Source of the DNA: Paracamarosporium sp. OC-R06-R3
Lineage: Eukaryota; Ascomycota; Dothideomycetes; Pleosporales; Didymosphaeriaceae
Reading direction: 5' to 3'
Length of the DNA stretch: 64,000 nucleotides
Assembly: GCA_019828545.1 (NCBI GenBank)
Contig: JACVRA010000328.1
Coordinates: 1 to 64,000, forward strand
The position numbers were made by a program, and so were the translations under genes. The notes beneath the pieces are model-generated. The model saw only the letters and a program-made list of their open reading frames with translations. It did not search any database and was not told where the DNA came from. Shown piece by piece: positions 22,936 to 34,311 of this stretch. How positions within the stretch are numbered: the first letter of the stretch is position 1; the number at the start of each line of letters is the position of its first letter.

Positions 22936-23838
22936 GGTGGAAATGCAGACCTGTACCAATTCATTGCGCCATTTTGAGATATTCACGTCTTATACAACAA
23001 CCTACAGGTTCCGACTCGGCCGGGCGTTGCTTCCATTCGGTGCCGAACTCCCTTCAGCGGTGGGTACGAGACGCATAACATGGCACCGGCTGAGATCCAG
23101 TCCAAGGTGACCCATGAAGTCTTCAAGCTGTAGGTTCTCTGCTTGTTGAGTCAAGAGCTCGCTGAAGAGCCAATCAGAACAGGAGTCGCAGCAGGAAGCG
23201 GAGTCAGTCGCTGATAAGTACCGAGACAGTGCAGATCGGATTCCTGCTTCAAGGTAGCGGTATGCACGGGTGTTTCTTCGACCGGCTAAATTCCCCAGAG
23301 TCGTACGGAAACTCGGGTCAAAATGGAACGACGCCAAGATACAAACACGTGATTGTGCGGTTATCCCCGCTTGCACTCCTCCTGAGGTCGACTTCGACTA
23401 ATCTCTTTCCATTTGGCTCCGGCTTTCCGCGCAACGCGTGATTGTGACCGCCAATGATGTCCTGGAAACTCCGCTGTGCGACCGGCTGAACGCCAAAGTA
23501 GTATCCTTCTTTTGGGCACCCAGAGCCGTTTCTTGCTTGGCGTTACCCACCAATGCCAGGTTCTTAGATCTTGCTACGGCTGCATCTGAATCATCTCGTG
23601 CAGGGCTCATAGCCGAATGTGGGCCGAGATCGCAAAGGGTCCAGCATAGTGGTCCTCCATAACGACTCCCGGGGTGATGGATAGCCTGGAGATCTCTCCA
23701 TGGGCAGTGGTGGGATAACCTATAAGTAGCGGGGTCGTACAGGGTCGATCTCTTAGAAACCAAGTGCATATTGACTACTCAAGTTCCTTTTCACTCAATA
23801 ACCCATCATCGTCTAGAGTTATTGGATCTTAATCGATC
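22936..23838. promoter_or_regulatory. Divergent promoter between alpha-xylosidase and sugar transporter
   Basis: 903 bp without a credible ORF. It contains one GGCTAAA at 23284-23290 (listed separately). SYGGRG (CreA-type) matches occur at 23293-23298 (minus), 23669-23674 and 23729-23734; that number is near chance expectation. TATAAGT at 23721-23727 lies about 115 bp before the transporter ATG. Confidence 0.6.
23284..23290 (+). promoter_or_regulatory. XlnR/Xyr1-type motif GGCTAAA
   Basis: An exact match to the XlnR consensus, 349 bp upstream of the alpha-xylosidase ATG and 549 bp upstream of the transporter ATG. Two bases further on is CCCCAG, a CreA-type core on the other strand. A 7-mer is expected about 0.1 times by chance in this interval on both strands. 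Binding is not shown. Confidence 0.45.
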
Positions 23839-25426
23839 ATGGCTTCAGGCATCAAGAAGCCGCGTGTCAACGCATATACTTGGGGATGCGGTCTTTTCGC
23901 AGCTGTCGGCTCTTTGCTGTACGGTATCGATTCCGGTATTGTCTCGACAACCATCGCCCAGAAAGCGTTCCTGGATTACTTCGCCCCGTTTCCACCGAGC
24001 ATCAAAGGTGCTCTTGTGAGTACGTTTGGTGCCGGTTCAGTCTTTGGCGTGTTCTTTGCAGGGTGGTCTGCCGACTACCTTGGCCGCAAGAAGACAATCA
24101 TGATTGCAGCGGTCATTGCCTTGATCGCTGGAATCATTCAGGCTGCTGCGGTGCACATTGGAATGCTCATTACTGGACGTATCATCGGTGGTTTTGCTGT
24201 CGGCATCATGAGTGAGTGACACCTCTGCTACTGTTTGCGTGAGCTTATGCCTAGCAGATATGACAATTCCCATATACAACTCTGAGATCGCCCCTCCACA
24301 CAAACGCGGCATGATTTCTGGTCTTCATGCACAATTTGTCGGCATCGGTTTCGCATGCGCTAATTGGGTGGGATTCGGTTGTTCATACGCAACTGGCGAG
24401 TTCCAGTGGCGATTTCCCTTAGCATTCCAGTGCCTTCCTGCTATCATCGTTCTCGCTGGTATCTTCTGGTTGCCCTACTCACCCCGCTGGCTTTTAGAGC
24501 AAGACCGAGATGAAGAAGCCTACACCGTCATCAAGCGTCTTCACGGTGGCTCTGGCGACGATTCATTTTTCCGCGCCGAATTTACACAAATGCGCGATCA
24601 ACTTCGATTCGAGAAGAGCGTACAAAAAGCCGGCTGGAAAGAATGTTTCGCCACCAAGAGTAACAGAAAGAGGATCCTTCTTGCTGTGCTTGTTCAGGCG
24701 TTTACGCAGCTCTCGGGCATCAACGTTATCAACTACTATCAAACAGATCTATACAAGAGCCTCGGTCAAACGGGTCACAATGTGACCTTGCTAGCAGGTG
24801 TGTACGGCCTCGTCGGCCCCATTGCCAATGTGATCTGTCTCAAGTACGTCGATACCTGGGGCCGCAAGAAGACGCTATGGATCACCGGTCTCATCATGAC
24901 TCTTGACATGGCGCTTGTGATGGGCCTTAGCGGAGCATATGGCCAGTCGGACAACCAGGTTGCGAAGGGTTTCTCCATTGCTTTCATCTTCTGCTTTTCC
25001 ATCATGTGAGCATCTCCCGTTCAACTACTGGGATCTTTTCATCATGCTGACCCATCCACTAGCTACTCCCTCGGCTACAACTCAATCCATTACATCTACG
25101 TCCCAGAGATCATGACCATGGCGATCCGGTCTAAAGGCTCTGCCATCTCCGTCATTTCTAACGTGCTTATCAACATCATCTTTAATCAGGTCTCGCCTAT
25201 CGCCTTCTCGGAAGTAGGCTATAAGTACTACTCGCTGTTTATCTGCACGAACCTGGTAGGCGCCGTGACGGTATTCTTCGTTTTCCCTGAGACGAAGGGG
25301 AAGACGCTTGAAGAGATCGCGCATATCTTTGGGGACGAGGTCATTGTAGCGGACCTGGCGACTGTCAAAGAGAAGCTGCCTGAGGAGGAAACTCACGAGA
25401 TGGAAGTCGTTGAAGACAAGAAGTAA
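23839..25426 (+). CDS. MFS sugar transporter
   Basis: CDS join(23839..24211,24258..25005,25063..25426), 494 aa. It is a twelve-helix plasma-membrane sugar porter of the fungal hexose/lactose-permease type. Signature motifs in order: YGIDSGIVS in helix 1, the DYLGRKKT loop after helix 2, IYNSEIAPPHKRG after splicing, LPYSPRWLLEQDRDEEA in the central loop, QLSGINVINYYQ in helix 7, DTWGRKKT, and the C-terminal FPETKGKTLEEI. The C-terminus is acidic and Lys/Glu-rich. Because it shares a promoter region with an intracellular alpha-xylosidase, it may import xylose-bearing disaccharides such as isoprimeverose. That is inference from context; sequence alone does not give the substrate. Confidence 0.92.
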
Positions 25427-27130
25427 ATTTAGCAAGAAATGCGGAGTTTAGTCGCATGTTCCCAATATCGTAAAAGCTGGTACTGTCTTCTCTTCGCCCA
25501 AGTGCAACTTTCTTTAGTCTTAGGACCATCGGTCTCGTGTGTACTAAATCTCGACATCCTTGAGTTTCGGAGTGGAGTCACCGATCTCTTGTGTAAAATG
25601 TCGATATCTTTAGTTTTGGGGCCATTGGTCTCCTGAGTGCAAGATGTTGACATGCTCTTAGTCTCGGGGCCATTGGTCTCCTAGGTGCAAGATGTTGATT
25701 ACTTAGTGTCCTCATGTCCGAAAACGTTGCCTCATCAGATGGAAACCAGAGAGCTCCTGGAGTGGGTGGAATGCGCGATGTGTCGGACTGATGAGCATTT
25801 TGCGCAGGAGCATCCGCATATCGGCTCGGTTGGCAATAATAGCTGGTGTGGCCATAAGGCCAGCAACGGTCTCGCACAAGCGACTCGAGCATGGGCCAGA
25901 CGGCGGCAGCGGCTGTGAAGGAGTGGACATGGAGGAAGCGCTGGACGCCTACTCAAGCGCGGTGAGACATGCATGTAGTCAGGTAAGCAGATGGCGAGAC
26001 GTGATTGGCGGCCATGTCTTGCGGCGCGTCTAATCATAGAAGTGTAGATCTCCCGTTCGTGGACTGAGACGGGCGGCCTTCGCATGAGCGCGAAGCTCGT
26101 GTTGCGTATACATGCACGTTGGCTCTGGCTGAAGGAGGCCCGTTGCCTAGTAGGAGTCGTCTGAAGGGTGCTGTCGCGCGCGCACCTGCCCAACGCCCCG
26201 CGAACAGGGGTCGCTCTTGCTCCTCGTGACGCCGCGCTCGCCTCCCATCTGTCGCGTCCTCTCTGTGCTCTCCACACCCTCACCAGCTCCATCGCCACCG
26301 GACTGCGAGGCTGCAACGGCCATTCCGGCGCTGTGAACCTGCACCACGAATAGCAGTGAGCCGCTGTCTCAGATCGGCGGCCCGTTGCATTGGCACTTGT
26401 GGAGGTGAGACGCTCAGCATGGCCAGCCTTATCGTAGGGCTGTCCACGGACGCTAACACTGACACTCGCTACACCGCAATGGACATAGCAAACGTGAACT
26501 GGACCCGCATTCGGGTGCCTGTTTGACGGATTCGACCGTCAGGCCGCGAGACCGGTTCTACCGTTTGGACCCCACCATGGCGATGCTGCTCTCGATGCGG
26601 GTGGTGCTTAATGCCGCTTAAGGTGGACATGGCGTCGTGGATTGGCAGTTCTTGACGGGAAGCTGCTCTGGCTAGTCTGACCCTAGCCACTCCAGCGTAT
26701 AGCTGTGGCATGCCTAAACCCACAGCTTCGGCTTCCGGCCATGGATTTCTTGCGAAATGCACAACGGCAGGACCATGTGCCTGGGCTCGAAACGTTGCTT
26801 AGATCAACTGCCGGACCCTACCTTTACATCCAGACCCACCGAGTACACCTTTTTGTACACTTCCAGTCAGATTCAACGGCTACCTGCAACAGAGGAACTC
26901 ACTGTGAGTGCGGCGGTGTAGGCGAGCCATAATGTTCCATCCTTAAATGACAACAGCGCAAACGACTACGATGGGAATAGGTCCTCCGGAAAACATATAC
27001 AAACAGACACAGTTCATTTCGTATCCGCTTCTTCTACCCACACACCTCAACACCATCCTCTTCTAGCGGCGTAGTCGATATACTCAATTCACACCCACTC
27101 AATCTTGCCTTGTAACGATATATCAGAAAA
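25427..27130. other. Gene-free interval, GC-rich in the middle
   Basis: 1.7 kb from the transporter stop to the Zn2Cys6 gene. After the minisatellite comes a GC-rich tract (25.9-26.5 kb) in which ORFs are open on both strands, as expected from composition. None shows conserved motifs or splice-consistent structure. The last few hundred bases are the promoter of the regulator. Confidence 0.45.
25512..25703. repeat. Degenerate minisatellite, four units of about 48 bp
   Basis: Four imperfect head-to-tail units begin near 25512, 25559, 25608 and 25656. Each contains TTAGTYTYGGGGCCATTGGT-like sequence followed by CTC, GTG and a CAAGATGTTGA-like end. The last two units are most alike. The array lies 85 bp beyond the transporter stop. 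Confidence 0.75.
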
Positions 27131-28771
27131 ATGCTTCCAGAACCACAGAAACGAGGATTTTGTAAGCCTTGTAGGGAGAGCCGGGCCCAGGTGAGTTGCG
27201 TCCCGTCTGTTTTCTGGCTTGGGACAGTCACTCATACATCTTAGTGCGATAAGAAGAAACCACGATGCGGTGAATGTGTGGCGACAAACAAGCCTTGTGG
27301 AGGCTACGATATGGGTCACATCTTCATCAACGTGAACTCTTCTGTACCACCACCCACGTGGAACAGAGGTCAAAGCGCACAGAAACATCTGGTTTTGGAC
27401 TTGGCGTCACAGCCTGCGACTTCGCCACCCCAAACCCTGGACATGCTTGCGGCTTCTCTTCCTTTGACCTCACAAACATCCGATGCCATGTCTTTGGGCT
27501 CGGTGGATGCCTCAAAAGCGATACTCGCCCTTGCAGAGCCCGGAAACATCCACTGTTTAGTCGAGCTTTTTCTGGATGTCTATCTCAGGCGTTACGGGCC
27601 TGGCAAGACCCCTACAGACCCACTAACAGCCGGGAATGAGTGTGGGGGCTGGAGACTGCTTCTTCCTACATGGTTGGGACAATCTGTCATTCTGGACACT
27701 GCCATTGGAGGGATGGCCGCTTCTTTTATCGGGGCGCAATATCAGGACGTCGGCTTATCTAACCATGGAGGAAGCATGTACCTGAACGCTCTGCAGATGG
27801 TCCAGAAAGCTCTTCCAGAGCTTGATGTGTCCGAAAGAAAGCATTTGCTAGCGACCACGCTGGTCATGAGCTCCACAGAGCTGTTCATGTCCAACGGAGG
27901 TGGATCGAGTCAACTTACCCACATTGAGGGCGCAACTCGCCTACTTAACCTCTCGCTAGACAGCATGGACTTTGAACAGCTCCACGTTTATATTCTGAAC
28001 CAGGGCTTATTTGAAGCGTTATCGAGCAGGCGTTCGTACCCATACTCGTCTCCTTCATTCCGACCTCTGGCGCGTCGAATATACTCTGTTCCACGAACGA
28101 ACCGCAACGACCTCTACTTCCAGTGGTGCGAGTGCATCCTGCCTCTTCCAGACATTCTCGGCCTTGTTGAAAATTTCACCTCTTCTACTCTGCCAACGCC
28201 TTCCTCCGCTGTGTTGGCTGTCTTGGAAAACTTATCAGCACTCGAACAGGCCATTGCGCCCTGGTACGAGACACTGCAGTCAAACATGTCGGGTCCATGG
28301 ACATTCCCCACCGCCCAAGTCAGCGTAGACTCAGTTCCGTTTCCCCTCCAGTTTGTTTCTATTGAAGCATGCACGAACTATTGTCTGTACTGGATTTCCC
28401 AGCTTCTCATCCTCGACGCACGCCAGACCTTGTATACACGTTTGCCTCAGTCTCAAATCCCTGAGCATGTTGCTTCTGGTGCATTGCAGCCGCGTATTTC
28501 TGAATATGCGTCGCTGGTCTGCCGTTCCGTGCAATACTGCACCCAAAACACCTCCTACGCTGCCACAGAGAACTTGTTCCTGCCACTAGATGTGGTCTCA
28601 AGCTACTACATGCGGCAAGGCGATCACGATCGTGTGAATTGGTGCCTCAGTGCCTTTGCTCGCATATCACAGGAACACAAGATCGGATTTTCTTCTAAAA
28701 AACTAGACCTGGTTGACATGAGAATTGTCGAAAACGCCTACGACCCCAACGGCGTGTGGGACCAAGTCTGA
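27131..28771 (+). CDS. Zn2Cys6 transcription factor
   Basis: CDS join(27131..27190,27245..28771), 528 aa. A very N-terminal binuclear zinc cluster is completed across the intron: Cys11-x2-Cys14-x6-Cys21-x6-Cys28-x2-Cys31-x6-Cys38 (FCKPCRESRAQ, then CDKKKPRCGEC). The rest is helical and matches the pattern of the fungal-specific regulatory domain of the PF11951 kind (YLNALQMVQKALPE, LLATTLVMSSTELFM, HIEGATRLL). It is a nuclear DNA-binding regulator. It lies 1.7 kb downstream of the sugar transporter in the same orientation, so it could regulate the xylosidase/transporter pair; proximity is the only evidence. No linker coiled coil is obvious. Confidence 0.9.
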
Positions 28772-30187
28772 TTTGGTCTTCTCTCATCATCATGTTACAG
28801 CTTTGGTTCATCATCATTTACTCTCGTTATCATTGCATTTTGCAGCGTTTTCAATTAGCATAGCATCACTGGCATCAGCATTTCTCGGCGTCTACATACA
28901 ATGAGCGTTCTTAGCATATGGTAGCACACACATGAAACGTTTTAGCAGCATCAGCATATCCGGCGTCACTCGTTTCGTAGGCAGTTAGCGGCGTCATTTG
29001 AGCGATTTTGTTTCAAGGGAATCTAGTATCTCCCTAGCATAGCAAATACTACAACACTTTTTCAATATCGTCCAGTGTCCTCCAAGTCCCTCTTCTCCAT
29101 TCATCTGTCCAGAAGATCTATTATTGTTCCCTGAAGTCGATCCCAACGCTACATATGCACGCTTCATCTCACAGAATTACATCTTATTCGCTAACACTTT
29201 CCAGGCGCTCATCTCGCTTCGAAACTTCCAACCCCTCGGTCCTCCGTTTCAGTCACCCTCCACTCAGCTCAGGCACTCCGCCTCAGCCGCTCTGCTCAGC
29301 TGGTCCTCAACTGAAAAGAAAAAGAAAAGCCTCAATGTAGGGATTTTCTGCTGTTACGTTAGCATCGCATTCGCCACTCAGCGATCGACAGCGGCGCGAC
29401 CGGTGATGAGGCCCGCCGCCGAGAAGTCTCCAGGTAACGGGGAGATGTAACCAGAGTACTGATTGGACATGAGGTCAAAGGGCACACGACGTCTCGAACG
29501 GATACGCCGAAGTGCGATGTGGTGGGTTGGTTGGTCTGGAGTATGCGGGGTGAGATGAGATGAGGGGAGATGATTGCCGGATTGGGATAATAGCTGGGCT
29601 AGCTGGCTGATGCTGCGCTACTGCAGGGACGGAACGGTGCAGGAGCCGCATCTTACAGCAGTCTGTAAACAGGCAGATTTTGGGATTAGGCGCCGTAAGC
29701 TTTACCGCGGACTGGGCATTGTAAATTTAGTGGGTCAGATGAGGATAAGGCGAGGAGACGTCGATCCGTGAAAGCACATGACAGTAACAGCAACGTTTGA
29801 ACCTTCACGTACATCGCACAGTGGTGGTATTCCCACCCAGGACACAAACAAGCAAGCAAGCACGCTGTTGAGTAAAGAGAGATTGATCACCGACTTTTAG
29901 TGTACTCGCATGCACGCGTTTTATGCCCATGCATCAAAAACCAGAAGAGTAGATCAGAAAAGAAAGGTTTAAAAAACGCCAGTTCCATGCACAAACCGCG
30001 CCGCCGCCGCCCGCCACCCGTCGCAACAGAGCAGAGAGATAGACGAAAACATACATACATACCATATCCCTCCATCGCCCATCACCGTTTGCATTACAGT
30101 CTAACGCATGCATAGCATAGCACCTTCTGGCCTATCATCATACACACACCGCGCTGCCTTCGCTCCTCCTCGCTCACCCCGCTCCAT
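28772..30187. other. Convergent intergenic, no gene seen
   Basis: 1.4 kb between the regulator and the 3' end of eIF5B. Short ORFs around 29.1-29.5 kb are Ser/Pro-rich composition artefacts. Repeated CATCAGCAT-like words occur at 28.86-28.97 kb. No structured RNA was recognised. Confidence 0.45.
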
Positions 30188-33100
30188 CTACAAGATGTCG
30201 AAGCTCTCCTTCAACTGCTTGATCAGCTTCCACTCGTCCATGGTGACGTCGGCCCGGAAGTAGTTCTTGAGCGTATCGATACTCTCGCGAGAAATGTGGC
30301 TGTAGAGCGTATCCTTTTCTTCGAGGTGGCGACCGTAGAGTGGCTGGTTGGGGCCCTCGATTTTGACGGCGACGGAGGGCTGGCCCTTTTTGCAGACTTG
30401 GATTTGCTTGTGGTCGCGCTCGATGGAAGTACTGTTGTTTTCGTTAGTTTTTTGTTTGGTGGAAGGGATTGATGACTAGAGGGAATGCTTACACTCTGCC
30501 CAGATCGATGATTTCCTTTACGCCAGTGACGGGGTTCTTCTTGATTGCTGCGATGGGCGTAGTGATCTTGAGGCTGCCTTCTATGACGTCGACACCGACG
30601 ACGATGGGGTCTTTCTTGTTGAAGACGGCGATGGGGCTGAGGACACAGGGGAAGACGGCAAGCATCTTGCTGTCTTCCTTCTTCTGCTCTTCGAGCTGCT
30701 TCATGTGCGCCGTGAACTTGTCGAACAGGTGGTAGATGATGTCTGCTTCGAAAATCTTGACGCCGATTTCATCGGCGTACGCGCGAGCGTCCTTATCGAC
30801 CTTGACATCGAAGCACAGCATGACGGCGTACTCCTTTGATTTTTCCAACATGATGCCTGCGCGTAGGACATCCTTCTTGTAGACAGGACCGATGGAGATG
30901 GTGGCGACGGGGATCTTGGAAACGCGGAGGAACTCGAGCAGGGCTTCGAGCGAGCCGAGGGTGGATGCTTGCACGGAGACACCACGGCCAGTCTTGGAAA
31001 CTCTGCTGAGCAAGTGTGCAAGGTCGCCCATGACCTCGTCCATGAGATCCTCTTCGTCGTCGTCTGGGCCAACAACGAGCAATCGCGAACCGGCAATGGC
31101 GTTGTCAAGACCGTCAGCGGCGATCTTGATACCCATAGCGGCCTTGACCTCCTTGTTGTGTACATATTGGGATTTGACACGAAGTTCCTTCATCTCGGCT
31201 GGTGTTAAGAGCGCTCGAATGTTGGTAGCTATAGGCTCTGGATTACCGCAAAGTACCACTCGATCACCTTCGTGTAGGACACCGTTGGAAAGGATAACGT
31301 CGATAGTTGTGCCGAGACCTTCAATGACCTTGACTTCCAAGACTGTGCATTCCACCTCAGACAGGTACATGAGGTTGCTAGTCATACGTTCTTGGGTAAG
31401 CTTGATGATGAGCTTGATCATATCGGGAATACCTTCTCCGGTGTGCGCGGACGTCGGGCACACAGAGACATATCGCGACATGTTCTTGTTCTTGTAAAAC
31501 AACTCCGAGTTGAAACCTTGCTCCTGCAGTTGGGTGTGAACCATAGTCCATCGGTCCTCGAACTCCTTCTTGACGCGCTCCTTCTGGAGGCTCAGCGAGT
31601 CTTCGAAGCCATTGTTGTCAATCTTCTTCCAGTCAAGGAGACGATCAATCTTGTTGAGAGCGACGATGAAGGGCGTTCTCCTATCTCGCAGTAACCTCAT
31701 AGACTCTAATGTCTGCGGCTCAAGACCGTGCATAATATCAACGACTAGGATAGCAATATTGCAGAGTGAAGAACCTCGAGAGCGCAAGTTCGTGAAAGAC
31801 TCGTGACCAGGAGTATCAATGACAAGGAGACCCGGGACATTAAACTTGAATGAGTGGTCTTTGTTGACAACGGCGGTCTTCTTCTCCAAAGCCTCAACAG
31901 GGAAGTAGGTGGCACCGATTTGCTGCGTGATACCACCAGCTTCGCCTTCCTGAACGTTAGTCTGACGGATCTTGTCCAAAAGCTTCGTCTTTCCGGTATC
32001 GACGTGACCGAGAATACAGCAAATAGGCGATCGCAAGTTGTCCTTTGACCGGGCTGCGAGAGCTTCTTCGTGCTGCTTCTTTCTCCGTTCGGCGGCGGCA
32101 GCTTTTCGTGCAGCTTCGGCACGTTGTGTAGCAGTACCCTCTTCGTCGGACGATGAATCCTCGCTGTCCTCGCTGTCGTCTTCTTCCTCTGAAGACTCCT
32201 CGTCCTCCGCAGGTGCTGCAGCGGGTTTTCCAGCTGCCTTCGCATCTGGTTTGCCGTTGGCCGCAGCCGCAGCTGCAGCCGCATTCTTCTCTTCCTCTTC
32301 CTCGCTGTCTGCGTCCCAGCTGTCCTTGACGCCCTCCATGGCATCTGCCTGGGCTTCCCAGTCGTCTCCTGAGTCGCTTTCCTCGCCCTTCTTTGCCTCG
32401 GCGTCTTCGCGCGCCTTCTGAGCTTCAGCCTCGGCAGCAGCGGCTTGTTCTTCGGCGATTCTCAGCTCCTCCAACTTCTTGGCTGCCTCTTCTGCCTCCT
32501 TCTCCTTCTGCTGCTCAGCCTGAGACTTCTTCTTTTTCTTGCGATCGTCGTAGACGGGGCGTTTCTTCTCAGCAGGCGCGTCAAGGGCATCTACCTTGGC
32601 GGCACCGCTCTCGAGCATCTGCTTTAAGCGCAGCTCGTTCCGAGCCTTGGCCTCCTTCTGTGCCTTGGTCAAGTACTTGCCCTCCTTCTTTAGCTGTTCG
32701 ATCTTCTCCTTTTCTTTCTGCTTCTTGAGCGCTCTGGCCTCGGCTTTCTTCTTCTCCTCTTCCTCAGCCTTGCGCTCTTCCTCCTCTATTCTAGCCTTTT
32801 CTTCGGCCTCAAGACGAGCCGTTTCCTCCTCGCGTTTTCGTCGCTCTTCCTGTTGTTTCTGAATGGCAGCGAGAGCAGCATTGACCTTCTTTCCCTTCTT
32901 TCCGGGAGCGGCAGCGGGAGCAGCAGCGGGTTCAGGCGTAGATGCTGAGGGAGTGGTAGCTTTGGTCTCGGCGGGCTTCGCGGCTTCGGTCTTTGCGGGA
33001 GCGTTGGCCTTCTTCTTCGCAGCCTAGGTCATAGTTAGGACTGATCTGATCCAAAGCGTATTTCAACATGATGTAGGAGGAACATACCATCTCCTTCTTC

Positions 33101-33540
33101 CGCTGCTTCTCCTTCTCCTTCTTTTCCTTTTCCTTCTCCGCCTTCGTCTTCACCCTCGGCGCATCATCCACCACCTCTTCCTTCTTTTCTTCCTTCTTCT
33201 CCTCCTTCTTTTCCTTCTTAGGCTTGTAGTTTCCTGCAAACACGTCGTCCTCATCAAAGTTTGCCTCCTCGGGCGCCTTGTCCGCAAGCCCATCGTTCGC
33301 CGCACCAGCAGCAGGGTCCTCGCCTAGCTCGGCCTCCCAATCCTGCTGTGCACCCTTCTTTCCCTTCTTCTTCCCTCGCCTCTGCAGAGCAGCCATGAGG
33401 CCGCCGCCGGCAAGGTCATCCTCGGCGGCGGGCTCTTCTGCTTTGGGCTCAGCGGCGCCATCCTGAGGAGCGATGGACTCGCCCAGGTCGGCCTCCCAGT
33501 CGTCCTGGGCCTTCTTGTTGCCCTTCTTCTTCGGCGGCAT
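30188..33540 (-). CDS. EIF5B: Translation initiation factor eIF5B
   Basis: CDS complement(join(30188..30431,30493..33023,33088..33540)), 1075 aa. It is a ribosome-dependent GTPase that joins the 60S subunit to the 48S complex, the eukaryotic IF2 (yeast Fun12). The N-terminal ~480 residues are highly charged Lys/Glu/Ala repeats with acidic Ser patches, typical of eIF5B. G-domain motifs: GHVDTGKT near 490, GGITQQIGA (switch I), DTPGHESF near 554, NKIDR near 608. Domains II-IV follow, ending in the short last exon ([10 protein letters not shown]...[10 protein letters not shown]). Introns 33024-33087 (TCCTAAC branch) and 30432-30492 preserve the frame and restore LGR/VTSIE. Full length and intact. 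Confidence 0.97.
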
Positions 33541-34311
33541 GGTGGGTGCTGTGTGGTGTGTTGGCTCGTGGGGAGTTGTGCACCGCGAAAATGGGCTGGG
33601 GGTGCGCGAGTGTAGAACGAGGTTTCCAGGCCCGGTGGCGGGGTCAGAACCACAGCTCAGTGGCGGCGCAACTGTGGAACGGAACGTCCAAATGCGCTAA
33701 AAAGGCAGGCCGGTGGGTCTGCGAGGCAGCGCTCAAGGGCTGCAGGCTCGAGCGTCTGGAATTTCGTGTGGTGGAGGCGAACGCACAGTGGGCGTCGAAA
33801 TTGACTTGTTTCGTGAACCGTCTGTTGGCGGGGTTCTGCGGCGGCTCACCCGGCCAAGCCTCACTCAACCATCCGACGCTGCCTAATGAGTCGAAATCAC
33901 CACATCCTACAGGTCCATTGTCGTCTCAATGACTCAGAAGACAAGTCTCACATGTTCTCACGGCAGCTTTGTCTCAGAAAAGGCCCATATGATGACTCAA
34001 ACGGCACAAACGCTCACTTGAATTATTACTTCGCAGTCACAGAGCGTGCTCTACTCCATCCCTCCCAGGCTATGCACCTATTTCACCACCCTTGTATCAG
34101 ACCCAAATGCAACAACGCCCATATCTGTCCCTGTAATATCCAAAAGGAATGCTATGCTTTGGAGGCGTGATTAGGTAGCTTTATATATAGACAAGTTTAC
34201 CCTCCCCCGACCCGCGAACAAGGTAATAAGAATAAACGAAAGGTAAAGGAATGATGCGACTTTTGCTAGACCATACAATCGTGAATGGGTTCAGATATCG
34301 ATGCGTGCTCG
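33541..34311. other. eIF5B promoter and 3' flank of the chitin synthase
   Basis: 771 bp. The part next to 33540 is the eIF5B promoter; the other end is the 3' flank of the class V chitin synthase. Both genes are on the minus strand. No ORF with coding character or RNA gene was seen. Confidence 0.5.

Noticed and set aside
22936..23838. Several SYGGRG (CreA-type) matches as evidence of glucose repression
   Set aside because: Three matches are about the number expected by chance for such a degenerate motif in 0.9 kb, so they do not support the claim alone.
25735..26316. 193-codon minus-strand ORF behind the sugar transporter
   Set aside because: Arg/Ala/Ser-rich translation typical of GC-rich non-coding DNA, several frames open at once, no motif.
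29124..29450. 108-codon plus-strand ORF between the regulator and eIF5B
   Set aside because: Ser/Leu/Pro composition, no motif, and no coherent exon structure.
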